Shown piece by piece: positions 26,466-37,344 of a DNA stretch of 38,975 nucleotides. The notes beneath the pieces are model-generated. The model was not told where the DNA came from and searched no databases. It saw nothing but the letters and a program-made list of their open reading frames with translations. Origin of the DNA: Planctomyces sp. (GTDB taxonomy: Bacteria > Planctomycetota > Planctomycetia > Planctomycetales > Planctomycetaceae). The position numbers and the translations under genes were made by a program. Location: contig JAIXUU010000018.1 of assembly GCA_027483405.1 (NCBI GenBank), positions 1 to 38,975 of the forward strand, read 5' to 3'. Numbering within the stretch: the first letter of the stretch is position 1; each line of letters starts with the position of its first letter.

Positions 26466-29400
26466 ATGCAGGAGTTTACGACGAACGGCTGTCGAACATC
26501 TCGTGGTGATATCAGATCCCTTCCAACCGCAAAGAACCATCGCTTGATCTCCCGGCACCTTCTAAATTCTGACAGAATCTGCCCTCGATCTCTAAGCCAG
26601 AGAAAGCAATTCTCTTTTGGCATCAGCCAGCCTGCGTCAATTGGTCAACTTTGTTGGACTATCGTTCTCGGGCTCCTGCTGTTCGCGACTAGAGACTGCC
26701 TGGCACAGACTACAGACTTATCAAATCCTGCTCCCACAATTCCAACCCAGGAAACGGCACCCGCACCTGCTATTCTGCAAGATACCAATCAACCAACAGG
26801 GAATGGTCTTTCTTCTAAGACCAGCCAGGCCAGAGAACTCGAGCAGATTCCCGCCGAAGTGATCTATCTACCCAATGCTGCCGGGACTTTAGTCCCCGTC
26901 CCGGCAGGTGGAACTGTGGAAGGTTACGTCGAGTGGCTCAAAGCACAGCGAAGCAAAAGTAAAGCTCCCAAAGCCCCCTGGAGTGTAAGTTCCGTTGAGG
27001 TGAGTGGAGTTGTTGAAAATGAACATGCTCGTCTCACGATTCAGATCATCTTGGACTCCTTGGCGAGTGATGCCCCATTTTCCATTGCCTTGGGTTTGAA
27101 CGAAGCCACATTAACCAAGATCACCCAAAAGCCTCAGGTTGATTCTGAGCGAGATGCGACCCAGAGCGTCGATCAGGCCAAAGTCAACGAGACAGGCAAG
27201 TTACTGTTTGGTGGTTTTGACCGAGAAGAAGGTTATCGATGGTGGGTTGCCCGCAGTGGTCGGCATGAACTCGAACTCGAGGCCATTGTTCCCCTTCGAA
27301 AGCAATCGGCCACAACCAGGCTGCTGTTGACTTTACCCCCCTCCGCAGTGAGCCATGCTTCCCTGACAATTCCTCAAGTCGATCTGACGATCAAGATGGC
27401 TGAGAGTTTCACTCAGTTACCGGCAAATACATCGACTCCCGGTACGATTATCGATGCTTTCGGATTCGGCCCAAAAATGGATGTTTCTTGGCAACCTGCT
27501 GTCGTGCAGGCTGCCGATGCCAGCCTTGAGTCGTCGACCATTCTGACAGCGCGAGTGAACTCGGAATCATGTGTGATTGATGCAGTCCAACGACTGAGAG
27601 TTCCTACAGGGAATCCCGTCCAGTTTGCCATGCGCATTCCGCAAGGTTTTGAACTCGTCACGATTGAGAGCCGGGATTATCGAGAGCATACCCTGGATCC
27701 GAACGTTCCGAATCGAGTTCTGATCTCACTTTCGGCCTCAACGACGGGTCTGGTGACCTTGAATTGGACTGTTCGTAAAAGTATCGAACTTGGCGAAGCT
27801 ATGACCATCCAGGGCTTTCAAGTCGAGAAGGCACGCCGTCAGAATGGTGAGATTGGTTTAATCGCCAGTGACGGTATTCAACTGAAAACCGATGATCTTC
27901 GCACACCCCAAATGGTGCGGATGGCTGTCGCCGACTGGCAGGCTCAGAATTCCGGCGCGCAGGTCTTTCGAGCTTACCGGTTTTTCGGCTCAGGGTTCCA
28001 ATTGGGCATTACCCCTCAACCTGTGTCTCCGTATGTTGTCTGTGAACCGCAGATCTTTCTGACAGCTTCCGAAAATGAATGGAAGCTGGAAGCCGTTTAT
28101 CCGGTTGAAGTTTACCGTGGACGAATCACCTCGATGGAATTTCATTGGCCCGGCTGGCAACGGCAGAATTGGGTGATGGAGGCCATCGAGCCCCGGGGCC
28201 CGGTGGTTGAGTCATTCATCATTGGTGGAGAGAGAAAAACCCTTGGTGGACTCGATTCGTCTCCCCGCAATCGAGCCAACGCTGAAGTCGACTCCGGGGG
28301 CTCAAACTCAAATCTTACAATTGTCCTGTCATCTCCACGCAGTGAAAGGTTTACGATTCGCTTGCGTGCACGCCGGATGTTCGATGCAGGGAGTGCGTCA
28401 CAGTTTATCACGGTCCCTATGCCACTGGATTCGGCACAGGTGCCGGCAACGCTGGTGATTGCTAACAGTGAGAATATTGAAAGCACCATTCAAACCAGCA
28501 GTAGTGTGCCATTGCGATCTCCTGCGGCCACGACAACCCAGGATCTGCTCTGGCCCGCAGGACTGAATTCATTGCGTCACACGGTCTATCGACTTCCTGC
28601 CGAACTCAATGACCTGCGTGCCACGATTCAGCCCCAACCTCGCAAAATCAGCGGAGCCTCACAGACATCGATTGTTCTGCAAGATCGACAACTCCGCATC
28701 GATCAATCTTTACAGCTGAAAGTTCAATACGAACCACTCGAATCGTTGTTATTGAAAGTTCCAGAAGAGATTGTTGACCGTTGTGAGTTTCGCAGTGAGA
28801 AGGGTGAATTGTTGCCAAGTGTCTGGGGGCCACTGTTGCCCAGCGGACACCGACAGGTGCAATTGAATTTTCGAACTCCCGTCCTGGGGAATTCGATCGT
28901 GAAGGCGACTTATTCGTTTCCGCTTTCCGATCAAGCCACAAAAATCGAGCCAGTCAAAGTACGACTGATTACTCCCGTTGACTTTTCAATCTCGTCCTCG
29001 ACTGTCGAGTATCCCAAAGGCCAGGCACTGGCACCCACCAGCCCGATTGCCGGTTGGAGATCAAACTCATCTCCATCGTCACCGCATCAGTGGATCAGTA
29101 ATGAGGGCGTGGATTCCATCACGTTGCGTCTGGAACCTGGCAGTGAACTGGACGGGGATCGACCAGATGTTGATGAGTGCGTGAATACTGTCATCTGCGA
29201 TGAATCGGGTAAAGATTTGTGGACCACAAGCATACTGCTTTCGTCTTCAGTACCGAACCTGATTGTCGAACTGCCCGGGAATGCACAATCTCCCCGATTT
29301 TTCTGGAATGGGCAGGAAGTGCCTCCCGTTTCCACAACCATCACGACACCCGAGGTCAAGACTTACACGCTACTCAGACCCAATACCGCTCGATCTGAAA

Positions 29401-30251
29401 CTCAATCCAGCCAACGTGTCTTTCCAAATCCGAATACAGGCTCTCAACTCATAGTGGGAAGTAGCAATCCTCTCCTGTTGCAAGTCACATGGTTGAGCGA
29501 GACACCCGTATCCAGTCGCTGGTCGAGTGAAATCCGACTCCAGGGGGCCCAACTTCCATTCGTGAACTGGTCAGGTCAAAGTTACTGGGACGTTAGGCTC
29601 TCGGGAAATCAGTACTTACTGAATTATTCCCGTAAGCTCTCCCCATTGTTTCGTTGGCAGAGACAAGGTTTATTCTGGAGACGAAATTCTCCAGCCACTC
29701 CGATTTCAGAAGGGTTTCAGAAGTACGCCCAACAGCTTCAGACCACGTTAACGCCCGCCGTGCAGAGAGCAGCAAATCCCGACTCGCTTTCAGTCGATTT
29801 GAATCGATATCTGTTCACGGAGTTTGGACGTCCGGATGCCCATCAGATTGCCACCATCAGCATGCCACTGATCGTCTTTTTAGGTGCCGGGTTTGCATTG
29901 GCCACAGGTTTTTTATTGCTGCGGATCCCCAGATTACGTCAACCAATCCCTCTTTTAATGTTCGTCTTTGCGATCTCACTGGTGGGACTCTTTCAAATGC
30001 CAGTCCTGCAACTCCTGGCTCAACCCATCATCATCGGCTTGATCTTTCCAATCCTCGCAATTCTTCTTGAGCGATGGTCAGCTTATCGTCATGGACAATC
30101 GATACTGACACTTTCTCATGATTCGACGGGCAGCTATCGAGCAGCAAGTGCAGAACCATCAATGACGGCCCTGTTCTCGAATGATGGTTCGACACAGTAT
30201 CGACGCCCTCAATTGACACCAGCCTCAGAAGGTGAGCGAGGGTTGTCATGA
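26466..30251 (+). CDS. Giant beta-rich secreted/membrane protein of unknown function (first)
   Basis: 1261 residues from ATG 26466; ATG 26367 would add 33 residues, and neither has a clear ribosome site. A hydrophobic segment with Ala-x-Ala-like end (WTIVLGLLLFATRDCLAQ, about 64-81) is a signal peptide with an unusually long N-region, as planctomycetes often show. The body is a series of beta-strand-rich domains (for example WSVSSVEVSGVVENEHARL), with no catalytic motif that I recognise. Several TM segments form a cluster at about 1126-1203 (SMPLIVFLGAGFALATGFLL and others), followed by a short Ser-rich tail. It overlaps the next gene as ATGA. The early pattern of a VPV...G.. segment, a linker, then alternating strands ending in a plain Gly-containing turn recurs in the next protein, so they are probably paralogues. 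Confidence 0.75.
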   Translation: MQEFTTNGCRTSRGDIRSLPTAKNHRLISRHLLNSDRICPRSLSQRKQFSFGISQPASIGQLCWTIVLGLLLFATRDCLAQTTDLSNPAPTIPTQETAPAPAILQDTNQPTGNGLSSKTSQARELEQIPAEVIYLPNAAGTLVPVPAGGTVEGYVEWLKAQRSKSKAPKAPWSVSSVEVSGVVENEHARLTIQIILDSLASDAPFSIALGLNEATLTKITQKPQVDSERDATQSVDQAKVNETGKLLFGGFDREEGYRWWVARSGRHELELEAIVPLRKQSATTRLLLTLPPSAVSHASLTIPQVDLTIKMAESFTQLPANTSTPGTIIDAFGFGPKMDVSWQPAVVQAADASLESSTILTARVNSESCVIDAVQRLRVPTGNPVQFAMRIPQGFELVTIESRDYREHTLDPNVPNRVLISLSASTTGLVTLNWTVRKSIELGEAMTIQGFQVEKARRQNGEIGLIASDGIQLKTDDLRTPQMVRMAVADWQAQNSGAQVFRAYRFFGSGFQLGITPQPVSPYVVCEPQIFLTASENEWKLEAVYPVEVYRGRITSMEFHWPGWQRQNWVMEAIEPRGPVVESFIIGGERKTLGGLDSSPRNRANAEVDSGGSNSNLTIVLSSPRSERFTIRLRARRMFDAGSASQFITVPMPLDSAQVPATLVIANSENIESTIQTSSSVPLRSPAATTTQDLLWPAGLNSLRHTVYRLPAELNDLRATIQPQPRKISGASQTSIVLQDRQLRIDQSLQLKVQYEPLESLLLKVPEEIVDRCEFRSEKGELLPSVWGPLLPSGHRQVQLNFRTPVLGNSIVKATYSFPLSDQATKIEPVKVRLITPVDFSISSSTVEYPKGQALAPTSPIAGWRSNSSPSSPHQWISNEGVDSITLRLEPGSELDGDRPDVDECVNTVICDESGKDLWTTSILLSSSVPNLIVELPGNAQSPRFFWNGQEVPPVSTTITTPEVKTYTLLRPNTARSETQSSQRVFPNPNTGSQLIVGSSNPLLLQVTWLSETPVSSRWSSEIRLQGAQLPFVNWSGQSYWDVRLSGNQYLLNYSRKLSPLFRWQRQGLFWRRNSPATPISEGFQKYAQQLQTTLTPAVQRAANPDSLSVDLNRYLFTEFGRPDAHQIATISMPLIVFLGAGFALATGFLLLRIPRLRQPIPLLMFVFAISLVGLFQMPVLQLLAQPIIIGLIFPILAILLERWSAYRHGQSILTLSHDSTGSYRAASAEPSMTALFSNDGSTQYRRPQLTPASEGERGLS

Positions 30252-33200
30252 GAAGATGGGGCCTGCGTGTCTGGTTGCTGGTTTCAATCTTGGTGTTTTC
30301 TGGCCTCATCGAGGGAGTGGCGGCAGACGATCTGGGTTTACAGCGGATTAATGTGCCTGCCAATCAGCCTGAACAGTGGCCGAAGGGCAACTGGAGTGCC
30401 ATTCCCAGAGAAGAGTTTGCCGAGTGGCTCAAGAAGATTGAAGAAAAAAACTCACGCCCAACGCGCAGTCGGCTTCATAAAGCAATCTATCACCTGAAAG
30501 TTGTTGATCAGCGACTGGAGGGGACATTTGAACTGAATCTGGCAGGTACATCGTTGCCGGCAGGCGAACTTCTCGATTTAACTCCAGTGAATCTCGCTGT
30601 CAAAAACACCAGTTGGAAAAGTGGCCAACCAGCAGTTTTGGGACTGGCTGGCAACGATAGGCAATACCTCTGGATTGATGGCAAGGGGAATGTCAGCAAC
30701 GATCCACTCACGGGTGAGTGTCTTGTCTCGGGAACACGGCTCCCTCAAAGCCTGTTCTTTCGCTTAGGCCTCTTCCCAGCTGATCTGACGCAGGTACATC
30801 TCGAAGTCCCCCATGGGTATGAACTGGCCTCATCGGCAGGGGTTCTAACTCGTGACCAGAGTCAAGACGGGGGATCATCAAACTTAATGCTGCTCAGCAT
30901 GGCTGGATTGGCTGAATGCGAGCTGACATTCACGCGTAAGCCGGATCAGAACGTCCTGACAAATCATCTCATCTACGAAGAAGATGTCACTGCTCTCATT
31001 CGTGAAGACGAACTGCGTTTTCTAACCACATTGAGCATCGAGACACCAGATCGAGTGTCCATCCGCGAACTGAAAATCAAGCTTCCTGACAACTTTGAAA
31101 TCATTTCGGCAACCCTCGGGGCAGATACAGTTCTTCCCTGGAAACGTTCCGCCAACCCGGCCACTGATTCCTCGATTGTACTGACATTACCTGCCCAGAC
31201 ATCCGGGCGCTTGCGTGCCATTCGCCTGGAGGGGACGTTGCCCGGGAATGTCCTGCCTATGGTTTCGATCCCGCAGGTCGAGTTGGCCCATGCGACGCTT
31301 CTTCGGGGAAGGGCGACTGTTTCCGTCATTTCACCACTACAGGTTCGAAATGTGGAAATGGAAGGCTATCGCGAATCGGGCCCGGTGACCGTGACCGCTG
31401 ATGGTGAAGTTTTCACTTATGATCGGCAAGCGCTTAACTCCTCACTCAAACTCGAAATTCGGCGCCCCATTCCCCGATTTACAGCCACTTCGTCGACCAT
31501 TCTTTACGGTGCGCTGGATCACTGGAGGATTCAGAGCCATGTCGACTGGCAGGTCTCAAGTGGAGCATTGCAACAGGCCGTGGTTTCCGTGCCTCCGGGT
31601 TGGGATATTACCGAAGTGACAGGCGAAGACGAATCCTCACGCCTTGCCGATTGGGAAATCCAACGGGATTCGACGAGATCTTCGCTCATCATGTTGGAAT
31701 TCGCACTCCCTGCTTCCCCCGGACAACCCAGGCGAATCCGGATTTCGGCTCGCCGTTCATTTCCCTCCACACCGGGAAGAATTCCTATACCGGCTGTTAA
31801 ACCATCGAATGCTGAATCGACGGACTATCTTCTCGCAGTGAAGGTAGAATCGGCCGGAAAAGCAGTTCCAGGTGCCAACTCACGCTATGAATCAACAGCT
31901 TTACCGACATCCATCGACCCCAGGTATGTACGAGACATCCAGAGTTTTTCTACGTCACTGAAACCTGAAGATTTCTCCTGGTATCGGGCAACAGACCCGC
32001 AGGTGACGGGAGATCTGGAATTCAGCAGTCAACTGACACCACTCAAAACGACTGCTCAGGTGCTGGTTACAGCGCATGAGGCTTTGATTCACGAACTTTT
32101 TGTGCTGAATATCACTTCCGATGGGCCACCACCTCAAGAAGTGCTGATCTTCATTTCTGAACCTGGAGAGGATATCAACTGGCTGGCGTTCCAAGGTGAA
32201 GAGACCACCCGTCTCGAATCCCGGAGAGCAAATAACCGCACATATGCCGAATGGGGTTATCCAGAAACTGGTGAGCTATGGCTGCTGACCCCCAAAGAGT
32301 GGTCTCGCGGCCCCTTGACAATCGTCGGCTCACGTCAGCGTCCTCAGGAAGCCGCGACCATTGGACTGGCATTCATGCCTCAGGCCACTCAATTCGAGGG
32401 CCATGCTTTTCTCAATACAGGTTCTCTCCAAGGGAACGAGATTGTCACCACATTGCTCGGTTCCGAAACACGGCCCGATGTGAATGTACTGAAATTCCTG
32501 CCTAAGTGGGAAAAACTCCCCGACCATGAAACCAACGGGAGTCCCATTCCGAATGAGCCATTGCCTGCTGCTCAGAAGGAAAAATCTCAAGAACTCAGCT
32601 GGAAACGTTTTGAGTATCGCCTGCTCGATTCACAGCTGAAACTGCAGAGCCCCCTCACGACTGCCGAATTGAATGGCCCGATTCCGGCTGAACTTTTCCT
32701 AACGGCCCAGTTACCGGCAACACTGGGGGGAATCGGTCAAGTCCAACTGGAGTATCGACTTCCCGAGAACCGCCAGTCCCGACTCTTCAATGTGAACTTA
32801 CCAGAGGGTTGGCGACTCAAATCCATTCGTTGTGATGGCACAAATCTGCCGTTGGAAATCGTGAACCAGGCACTGCCAAATATGGAGACGATTCGCTGGA
32901 ATCGACTCGAGCTGGAAATCGAAGGTGTCGTTGCACAGCAATGGCTCAGACAGCAGATGGAATTGCCCCTGCCCAAGACACCTCTGGTGATCCTGAGCGG
33001 AACACTGACACTTCAGGTTCCACCTCAGGTCGATGTTTCGGCGATTTCAGGAGGCTGGTTTCCTCATCAATCCACAGGGCCTGCCTGGACAGAGCGGTGG
33101 TTTGGTCCTCTGGGCAGGAAAAGTTCCGAGACCATCTTCGACCCGCTCAGTCGCCCTGTTTCAAAACTGATTGCCGGTAAAGAAGCCACCCGACAGGCAA

Positions 33201-35617
33201 CTGCCGGGACGCCAGACCAACAACCACAAGATTTGCAGGTAAACCAGACACAATGGAAGACGTTCTGCTTTTCACTTCCTGAGATTGCCCCCACGGGAAC
33301 TTCGTGGAATACAGCGATTGGCACTTCGACAGTTCCACAGAATGATCGATTAGAAAAGCCTGACACAGCCTCGATCATATCCAGCAGTTCGTTCCCCCCA
33401 ATACAATTGACGTTTTTTAATCGAAATGATGTTCAACAGGCGAACTGGGCCATCCTCCTCGGGACAATTCTTGTTGGAGTCGTGGTGATTGCCTGGTTTC
33501 CTCGAAAAGGGGTCATGTCGCTTTTTCTTCTGGGAGTGACCACTGCAGCCATCCATCCCTGGTGGGGAGTCTTTGAACAATCACTCGCTGGATCCTTTCT
33601 GACAGGGATCCTTTTACTATTGGTGATTCCACCTCGACTGTGGACATATCAACTCGCTGCTCCATCTGCGAGCACAGTCCCTGCTGGCAGTACGTTGAGC
33701 TATCGCCTGCCCATTCAATCCATGGTCATGTTGCTGGGAACTGGAATCTGGTGGAGAGTCTTGACTCTCGGGTGGATTGCCAGCCTGCTAGTTCTACCTG
33801 CTGCCGCCAATCAACTCGCGCTGCCTTTCCAGAATTTGGTTGGTATCGAAGCCGAAACAGTACAGGAAAGCACAGCAACATCCGGAAACAGCACGGAAAA
33901 TCTTCGCCCACTTCCGACGACCATCGATCCCGATGATCCTGCGGGGCCACTTCGAAGTGAAGAAACTCCGTTACGGGAACTGCTGGTTCCAGTCGATGCT
34001 CAGGGAAATCCAGCGGCGGAACTTCCACTGGTTTATCTGCATCCCGAAACTGCAAGACGCCTCAAAGCCATGGCTGTTGATATCCCTGCACGACTCAACA
34101 CTTTACTGGGACATGCCAGCTATGTGGGGAAATGGGGGCCGGGGAAGCAGGTGATCTTTGAAGTGACCTGCGGCCTTTGGGTGCTCCCCGGTGCCAACGA
34201 GCCAGAAATCAAAATCCCTGTTTCCAACAGATTCCTGGGTGGGAGAAATTCGGTTCTTCTCGATGGCTCACCGGCCAGTGTGCAGCGTTCTCGGGAGAAC
34301 GACGAGATACTGCTGCTCAAATTGCCTGCTGATGCAACAGTTCAGTCACCAGTCTATCACGAGTTGAAACTCCAACTTCGTCCAGCCCGAATCGACAATC
34401 ATTCAGGATTTTCGCAAGTGGTTCCTCTATTGGGAACATTGCAGACTGAGTTCTCGTGGCCAGATTTCAAGCCAGATGAGATCCGCTTTTCAACAGGCAC
34501 GTCGATGGCATCCTCTGCGGAATCATCAGACTTCCGACAGTGGCTGGGACCATTACGACAGATTTTTCTGCGAACTGCCGTTGATGCCAAGGCTGATAAC
34601 GCCGCTCAGGTCAGCAATCATCTCTTGGAGCAGACCCACCGTGAACTTGTGAATGCCATCGCGACAATTCATCCGGATTCAATTCAGATCACCCATCAGA
34701 GCCGAATCTGGTTAAAGCATGAGACGATGCAATCCTTAAAATTACCGATTCCTAAATCGTTGGTTGTTCGCTCATTACGATCTGATCGATTGTTGCACTG
34801 GTATCGGGAAATCGGATTGGAGACGGATTTCCTGCATCTCGAACTGCGCTCCGTGGCAGAGCCGGCACTATTTACAGAGACAATCGAAACGGGTGCATGG
34901 GTAAGTGTTGAGTTGCTGGCGATATTGCCTAAACAACCATCTCAGCAGGCCATCATTCAACTCGATCAATGGAGCGCTGCTCAAGGTGATTCAACGATCG
35001 AATGCGACTATCAACTGACGACAGACTGCAATCCTGAGTTCCGATTGAGTACTCCTGCCAAACCTTCAGTCGCTTCTAAGGCAGCAGGAGTCAGTGGACA
35101 TGAAGGAACTGGAAATGGGGTGCAGTCGCTGGCTGTTTCTGCATCGAAAATCGTCTCGAGAAGCAGCAAGCCATTTCAGATCGAGTTTGCTCTCAGCCCC
35201 GCAATTCCTGTCATTAAGACCATCGAGTGGCGACAATTCTGCACAGTCATCAACCAAAGGATCGAAGTTGATTACATCGCAACTATTGAAACTGATGATT
35301 ACCCCATGTTCTCTCATCGCTGGTCGATTGACCGCAGACTGCAGATCGAGAATGTCTCGATCACTCAAGGTGGTGCTGAACGACTGGTACGGGTTTCCGA
35401 CGAACGACGTCGTGACCAAGGCCGAACGTTGACCATGCTCCTTTCAAGTCCCTTGAAAGGAATTCATACGGTTCATATTCACGGTTCGATTTCACTGAGA
35501 AATCAGCGAACAGTTCCTCTGCCAAAGTTTGAACTGGCTGGTGCTCCTCCTGTTCCGGGAACGTTACTCGTTCGCAGTTTGCCACAGGTGGCAGTCACCG
35601 TTGACGGTATGCTGTAA
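30248..35617 (+). CDS. Giant modular protein of unknown function, cut by in-frame TAA (second)
   Basis: 1789 residues to the TAA at 35615-35617. It starts in the ATGA overlap and has a clean signal peptide (about 1-26, ...LIEGVAADD). Beta-rich module 1 covers about 27-1060; TM segments follow at about 1062-1133 (WAILLGTILVGVVVIAWF, TGILLLLVIPPRLWTY). A second hydrophobic stretch (SLLVLPAAANQLALP, about 1175-1192) looks like an internal signal-peptide-like start, after which module 2 (about 1200-1789) begins. Module 2 resembles the start of module 1 and of the preceding giant protein. No enzyme motif is visible. The frame continues past the stop without any interruption to 37318, so the native protein was probably about 2356 residues with a C-terminal membrane part. 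Function unknown. Confidence 0.75.
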   Translation: MRRWGLRVWLLVSILVFSGLIEGVAADDLGLQRINVPANQPEQWPKGNWSAIPREEFAEWLKKIEEKNSRPTRSRLHKAIYHLKVVDQRLEGTFELNLAGTSLPAGELLDLTPVNLAVKNTSWKSGQPAVLGLAGNDRQYLWIDGKGNVSNDPLTGECLVSGTRLPQSLFFRLGLFPADLTQVHLEVPHGYELASSAGVLTRDQSQDGGSSNLMLLSMAGLAECELTFTRKPDQNVLTNHLIYEEDVTALIREDELRFLTTLSIETPDRVSIRELKIKLPDNFEIISATLGADTVLPWKRSANPATDSSIVLTLPAQTSGRLRAIRLEGTLPGNVLPMVSIPQVELAHATLLRGRATVSVISPLQVRNVEMEGYRESGPVTVTADGEVFTYDRQALNSSLKLEIRRPIPRFTATSSTILYGALDHWRIQSHVDWQVSSGALQQAVVSVPPGWDITEVTGEDESSRLADWEIQRDSTRSSLIMLEFALPASPGQPRRIRISARRSFPSTPGRIPIPAVKPSNAESTDYLLAVKVESAGKAVPGANSRYESTALPTSIDPRYVRDIQSFSTSLKPEDFSWYRATDPQVTGDLEFSSQLTPLKTTAQVLVTAHEALIHELFVLNITSDGPPPQEVLIFISEPGEDINWLAFQGEETTRLESRRANNRTYAEWGYPETGELWLLTPKEWSRGPLTIVGSRQRPQEAATIGLAFMPQATQFEGHAFLNTGSLQGNEIVTTLLGSETRPDVNVLKFLPKWEKLPDHETNGSPIPNEPLPAAQKEKSQELSWKRFEYRLLDSQLKLQSPLTTAELNGPIPAELFLTAQLPATLGGIGQVQLEYRLPENRQSRLFNVNLPEGWRLKSIRCDGTNLPLEIVNQALPNMETIRWNRLELEIEGVVAQQWLRQQMELPLPKTPLVILSGTLTLQVPPQVDVSAISGGWFPHQSTGPAWTERWFGPLGRKSSETIFDPLSRPVSKLIAGKEATRQATAGTPDQQPQDLQVNQTQWKTFCFSLPEIAPTGTSWNTAIGTSTVPQNDRLEKPDTASIISSSSFPPIQLTFFNRNDVQQANWAILLGTILVGVVVIAWFPRKGVMSLFLLGVTTAAIHPWWGVFEQSLAGSFLTGILLLLVIPPRLWTYQLAAPSASTVPAGSTLSYRLPIQSMVMLLGTGIWWRVLTLGWIASLLVLPAAANQLALPFQNLVGIEAETVQESTATSGNSTENLRPLPTTIDPDDPAGPLRSEETPLRELLVPVDAQGNPAAELPLVYLHPETARRLKAMAVDIPARLNTLLGHASYVGKWGPGKQVIFEVTCGLWVLPGANEPEIKIPVSNRFLGGRNSVLLDGSPASVQRSRENDEILLLKLPADATVQSPVYHELKLQLRPARIDNHSGFSQVVPLLGTLQTEFSWPDFKPDEIRFSTGTSMASSAESSDFRQWLGPLRQIFLRTAVDAKADNAAQVSNHLLEQTHRELVNAIATIHPDSIQITHQSRIWLKHETMQSLKLPIPKSLVVRSLRSDRLLHWYREIGLETDFLHLELRSVAEPALFTETIETGAWVSVELLAILPKQPSQQAIIQLDQWSAAQGDSTIECDYQLTTDCNPEFRLSTPAKPSVASKAAGVSGHEGTGNGVQSLAVSASKIVSRSSKPFQIEFALSPAIPVIKTIEWRQFCTVINQRIEVDYIATIETDDYPMFSHRWSIDRRLQIENVSITQGGAERLVRVSDERRRDQGRTLTMLLSSPLKGIHTVHIHGSISLRNQRTVPLPKFELAGAPPVPGTLLVRSLPQVAVTVDGML
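35615..35617 (+). other. In-frame TAA interrupting the giant gene
   Basis: The codon lies between CTG and AAA in VDGML-stop-KLSSTELQ. The downstream frame has no stop for 566 codons and no plausible start with a ribosome site. A single C-to-T change from CAA, or A/G-to-T from AAA/GAA, would explain it. It is either a genuine nonsense mutation, a readthrough site, or a sequencing error. Confidence 0.7.
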
Positions 35618-37318
35618 AAACTAAGTAGTACAGAACTTCAGTTTCCCGAAGTCAAAGGGATCAGCAGCACAGAGCGAGGTACATTCAAGAATGTTGCTTA
35701 TCGGTGGAATCTTAGTCAGACGCCAACATTGACAGTTACTCCCATCCTGACATCCTTCCCGGCCACCTCCATCACGTTGGTCGATCTCCAGGATGCCCAG
35801 AGAATCGGATTAAAGACCTGGATTCATCTGGATATCGCAACTCACGGCATCAACGAGAATCGTTTCGCAATTGAACTGCCATCCGCTTTAAGAGACTCAA
35901 ATCACACACGTCTGACATCTGAATGGGGCAATATCCGTGAACTGGACGCGCAAAGCGGTCGATTTGAGCTGATTCGTCACGGCATGACGCAACTTGAAAA
36001 ACCAATCTCGAAAGAAGTTCCCCGGGCAACATCAACAGAGTTGGTCATTCAATGCGAATCAGATCTTGCCCTTCCGCGTGAACAGAATTGGACAATACCT
36101 CTGCCTGCGATTGATCAAGTGAGTTATCAGGAACATCTGGTGATGGTGGTTCCTATTGATGCTGATGTGAAACTTTTGAAATCGATTCCAGGTCGATCTT
36201 CGACTCCATTCCCCGCCTGGTTAGAAAAGTTTGTTGGCAACAGCCTGACTAACGAAACCAGTCCCATCATCAGCACAGGGCCGGAACCACCCATCCTGTC
36301 ATGGGGAATGACCACAAACACAATCCCTCAGGCACAGGCTCAGCATGTGATCTGGTTTGGCCAGCAGGGGGGAACTCCGGGAATCTCGTACTTTCAAATC
36401 GACCCGCGCGAAATCAATCTTCAAAACCAGCAGTCGATCCAGCTCAAGATCGCTGCGGAAATCACCCCAGATGCAGTCATTGTTAATCAAAGATTCCGAC
36501 CGATCACGAATATGCAAAGTGGGCAGATCTCTCTCGAACTCGACTCATCAAAGCCAAATGTTATTAGGCTCTTTTGGCATCGGCGCGGGAAACCACCGAC
36601 GTTTCAGAATTTATGGGGATTACTAGATCCTCAAACTGCGTTCGGCTACCAGGAAATGACCGTGCCTTACCTCGTCGGTGTCGCACCGCAAGAACATCGA
36701 GTGCTGCTGGTCTCTTCGCCAGCGCAGCAGGTCGTTACAAATTCCAGAGATTTCTCTCGAGCGAATAGCTCTGCTCCCATCAAAGTTCTACATTTCTTAC
36801 CTCCACTCAGTAAAAATCAATCGCCCATTCGTCGAGCAGAGGCCACTGATCAGCTACCGGGAGATCAGCAGGCGTTGACACTTCAGAGCCTGTTGACCCA
36901 GGAAGAGACTATCCCTCAATATCTGAAGGATGATCAATCGCCAGAAGAGATGGCGATGTCAGGTGCGCAATCGATGAAACCTTCGAGTGGGCATCGTGGT
37001 GCCACGTGGATGCTGATCGATTTCTTCGCTAAACAGACTTTTGAATACCGGCTATCGAGCGGCATCTGGTACTGGATCAGCTGGAGTACAGGGCTGTTGT
37101 TGTTGGGCGGATACCTGTTTTCGCGGTTGAGTCCCGTCGGTCTCAGAGATTGGTTAATCGAGCACCCTCATGCCGCCTATGCACTGTTAGGGTTGGTGTG
37201 GTGGCTGGCATTTGCAGCGAGTGCTGCTGGATTTGCAGTCTGCATTGGGGCTTTGGCCAGCAGTCTCTGGAGTCGCTACAAGCGATGGAAAACTCGACCA
37301 CAACATGTTGCTGCATGA
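35618..37318 (+). pseudogene. C-terminal remainder of the giant protein after the internal stop
   Basis: 566 codons in the same frame as the preceding gene. Read as a free-standing gene it could begin only at TTG 35729 (529 residues) or ATG 35984, and no ribosome site precedes either. The region immediately after the stop (ERGTFKNVAYRWNLSQTPTL) reads as normal protein and continues the beta-rich style. Near the end there are two TM segments (WISWSTGLLLLGGYLFSRL and GLVWWLAFAASAAGFAVCIG), then a basic tail (RYKRWKTR). If translated only as part of the fused product it is the membrane anchor; if the stop is real, the upstream protein loses it. Labelled as a pseudogene fragment because of the missing start. 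Confidence 0.6.
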
Positions 37319-37344
37319 AACTTGAATGAACATCCAGAAAGTTT

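Noticed and set aside
35615-35617. Selenocysteine or pyrrolysine recoding of the internal stop
   Set aside because: The codon is TAA; selenocysteine uses TGA and pyrrolysine TAG, and no nearby element was seen.
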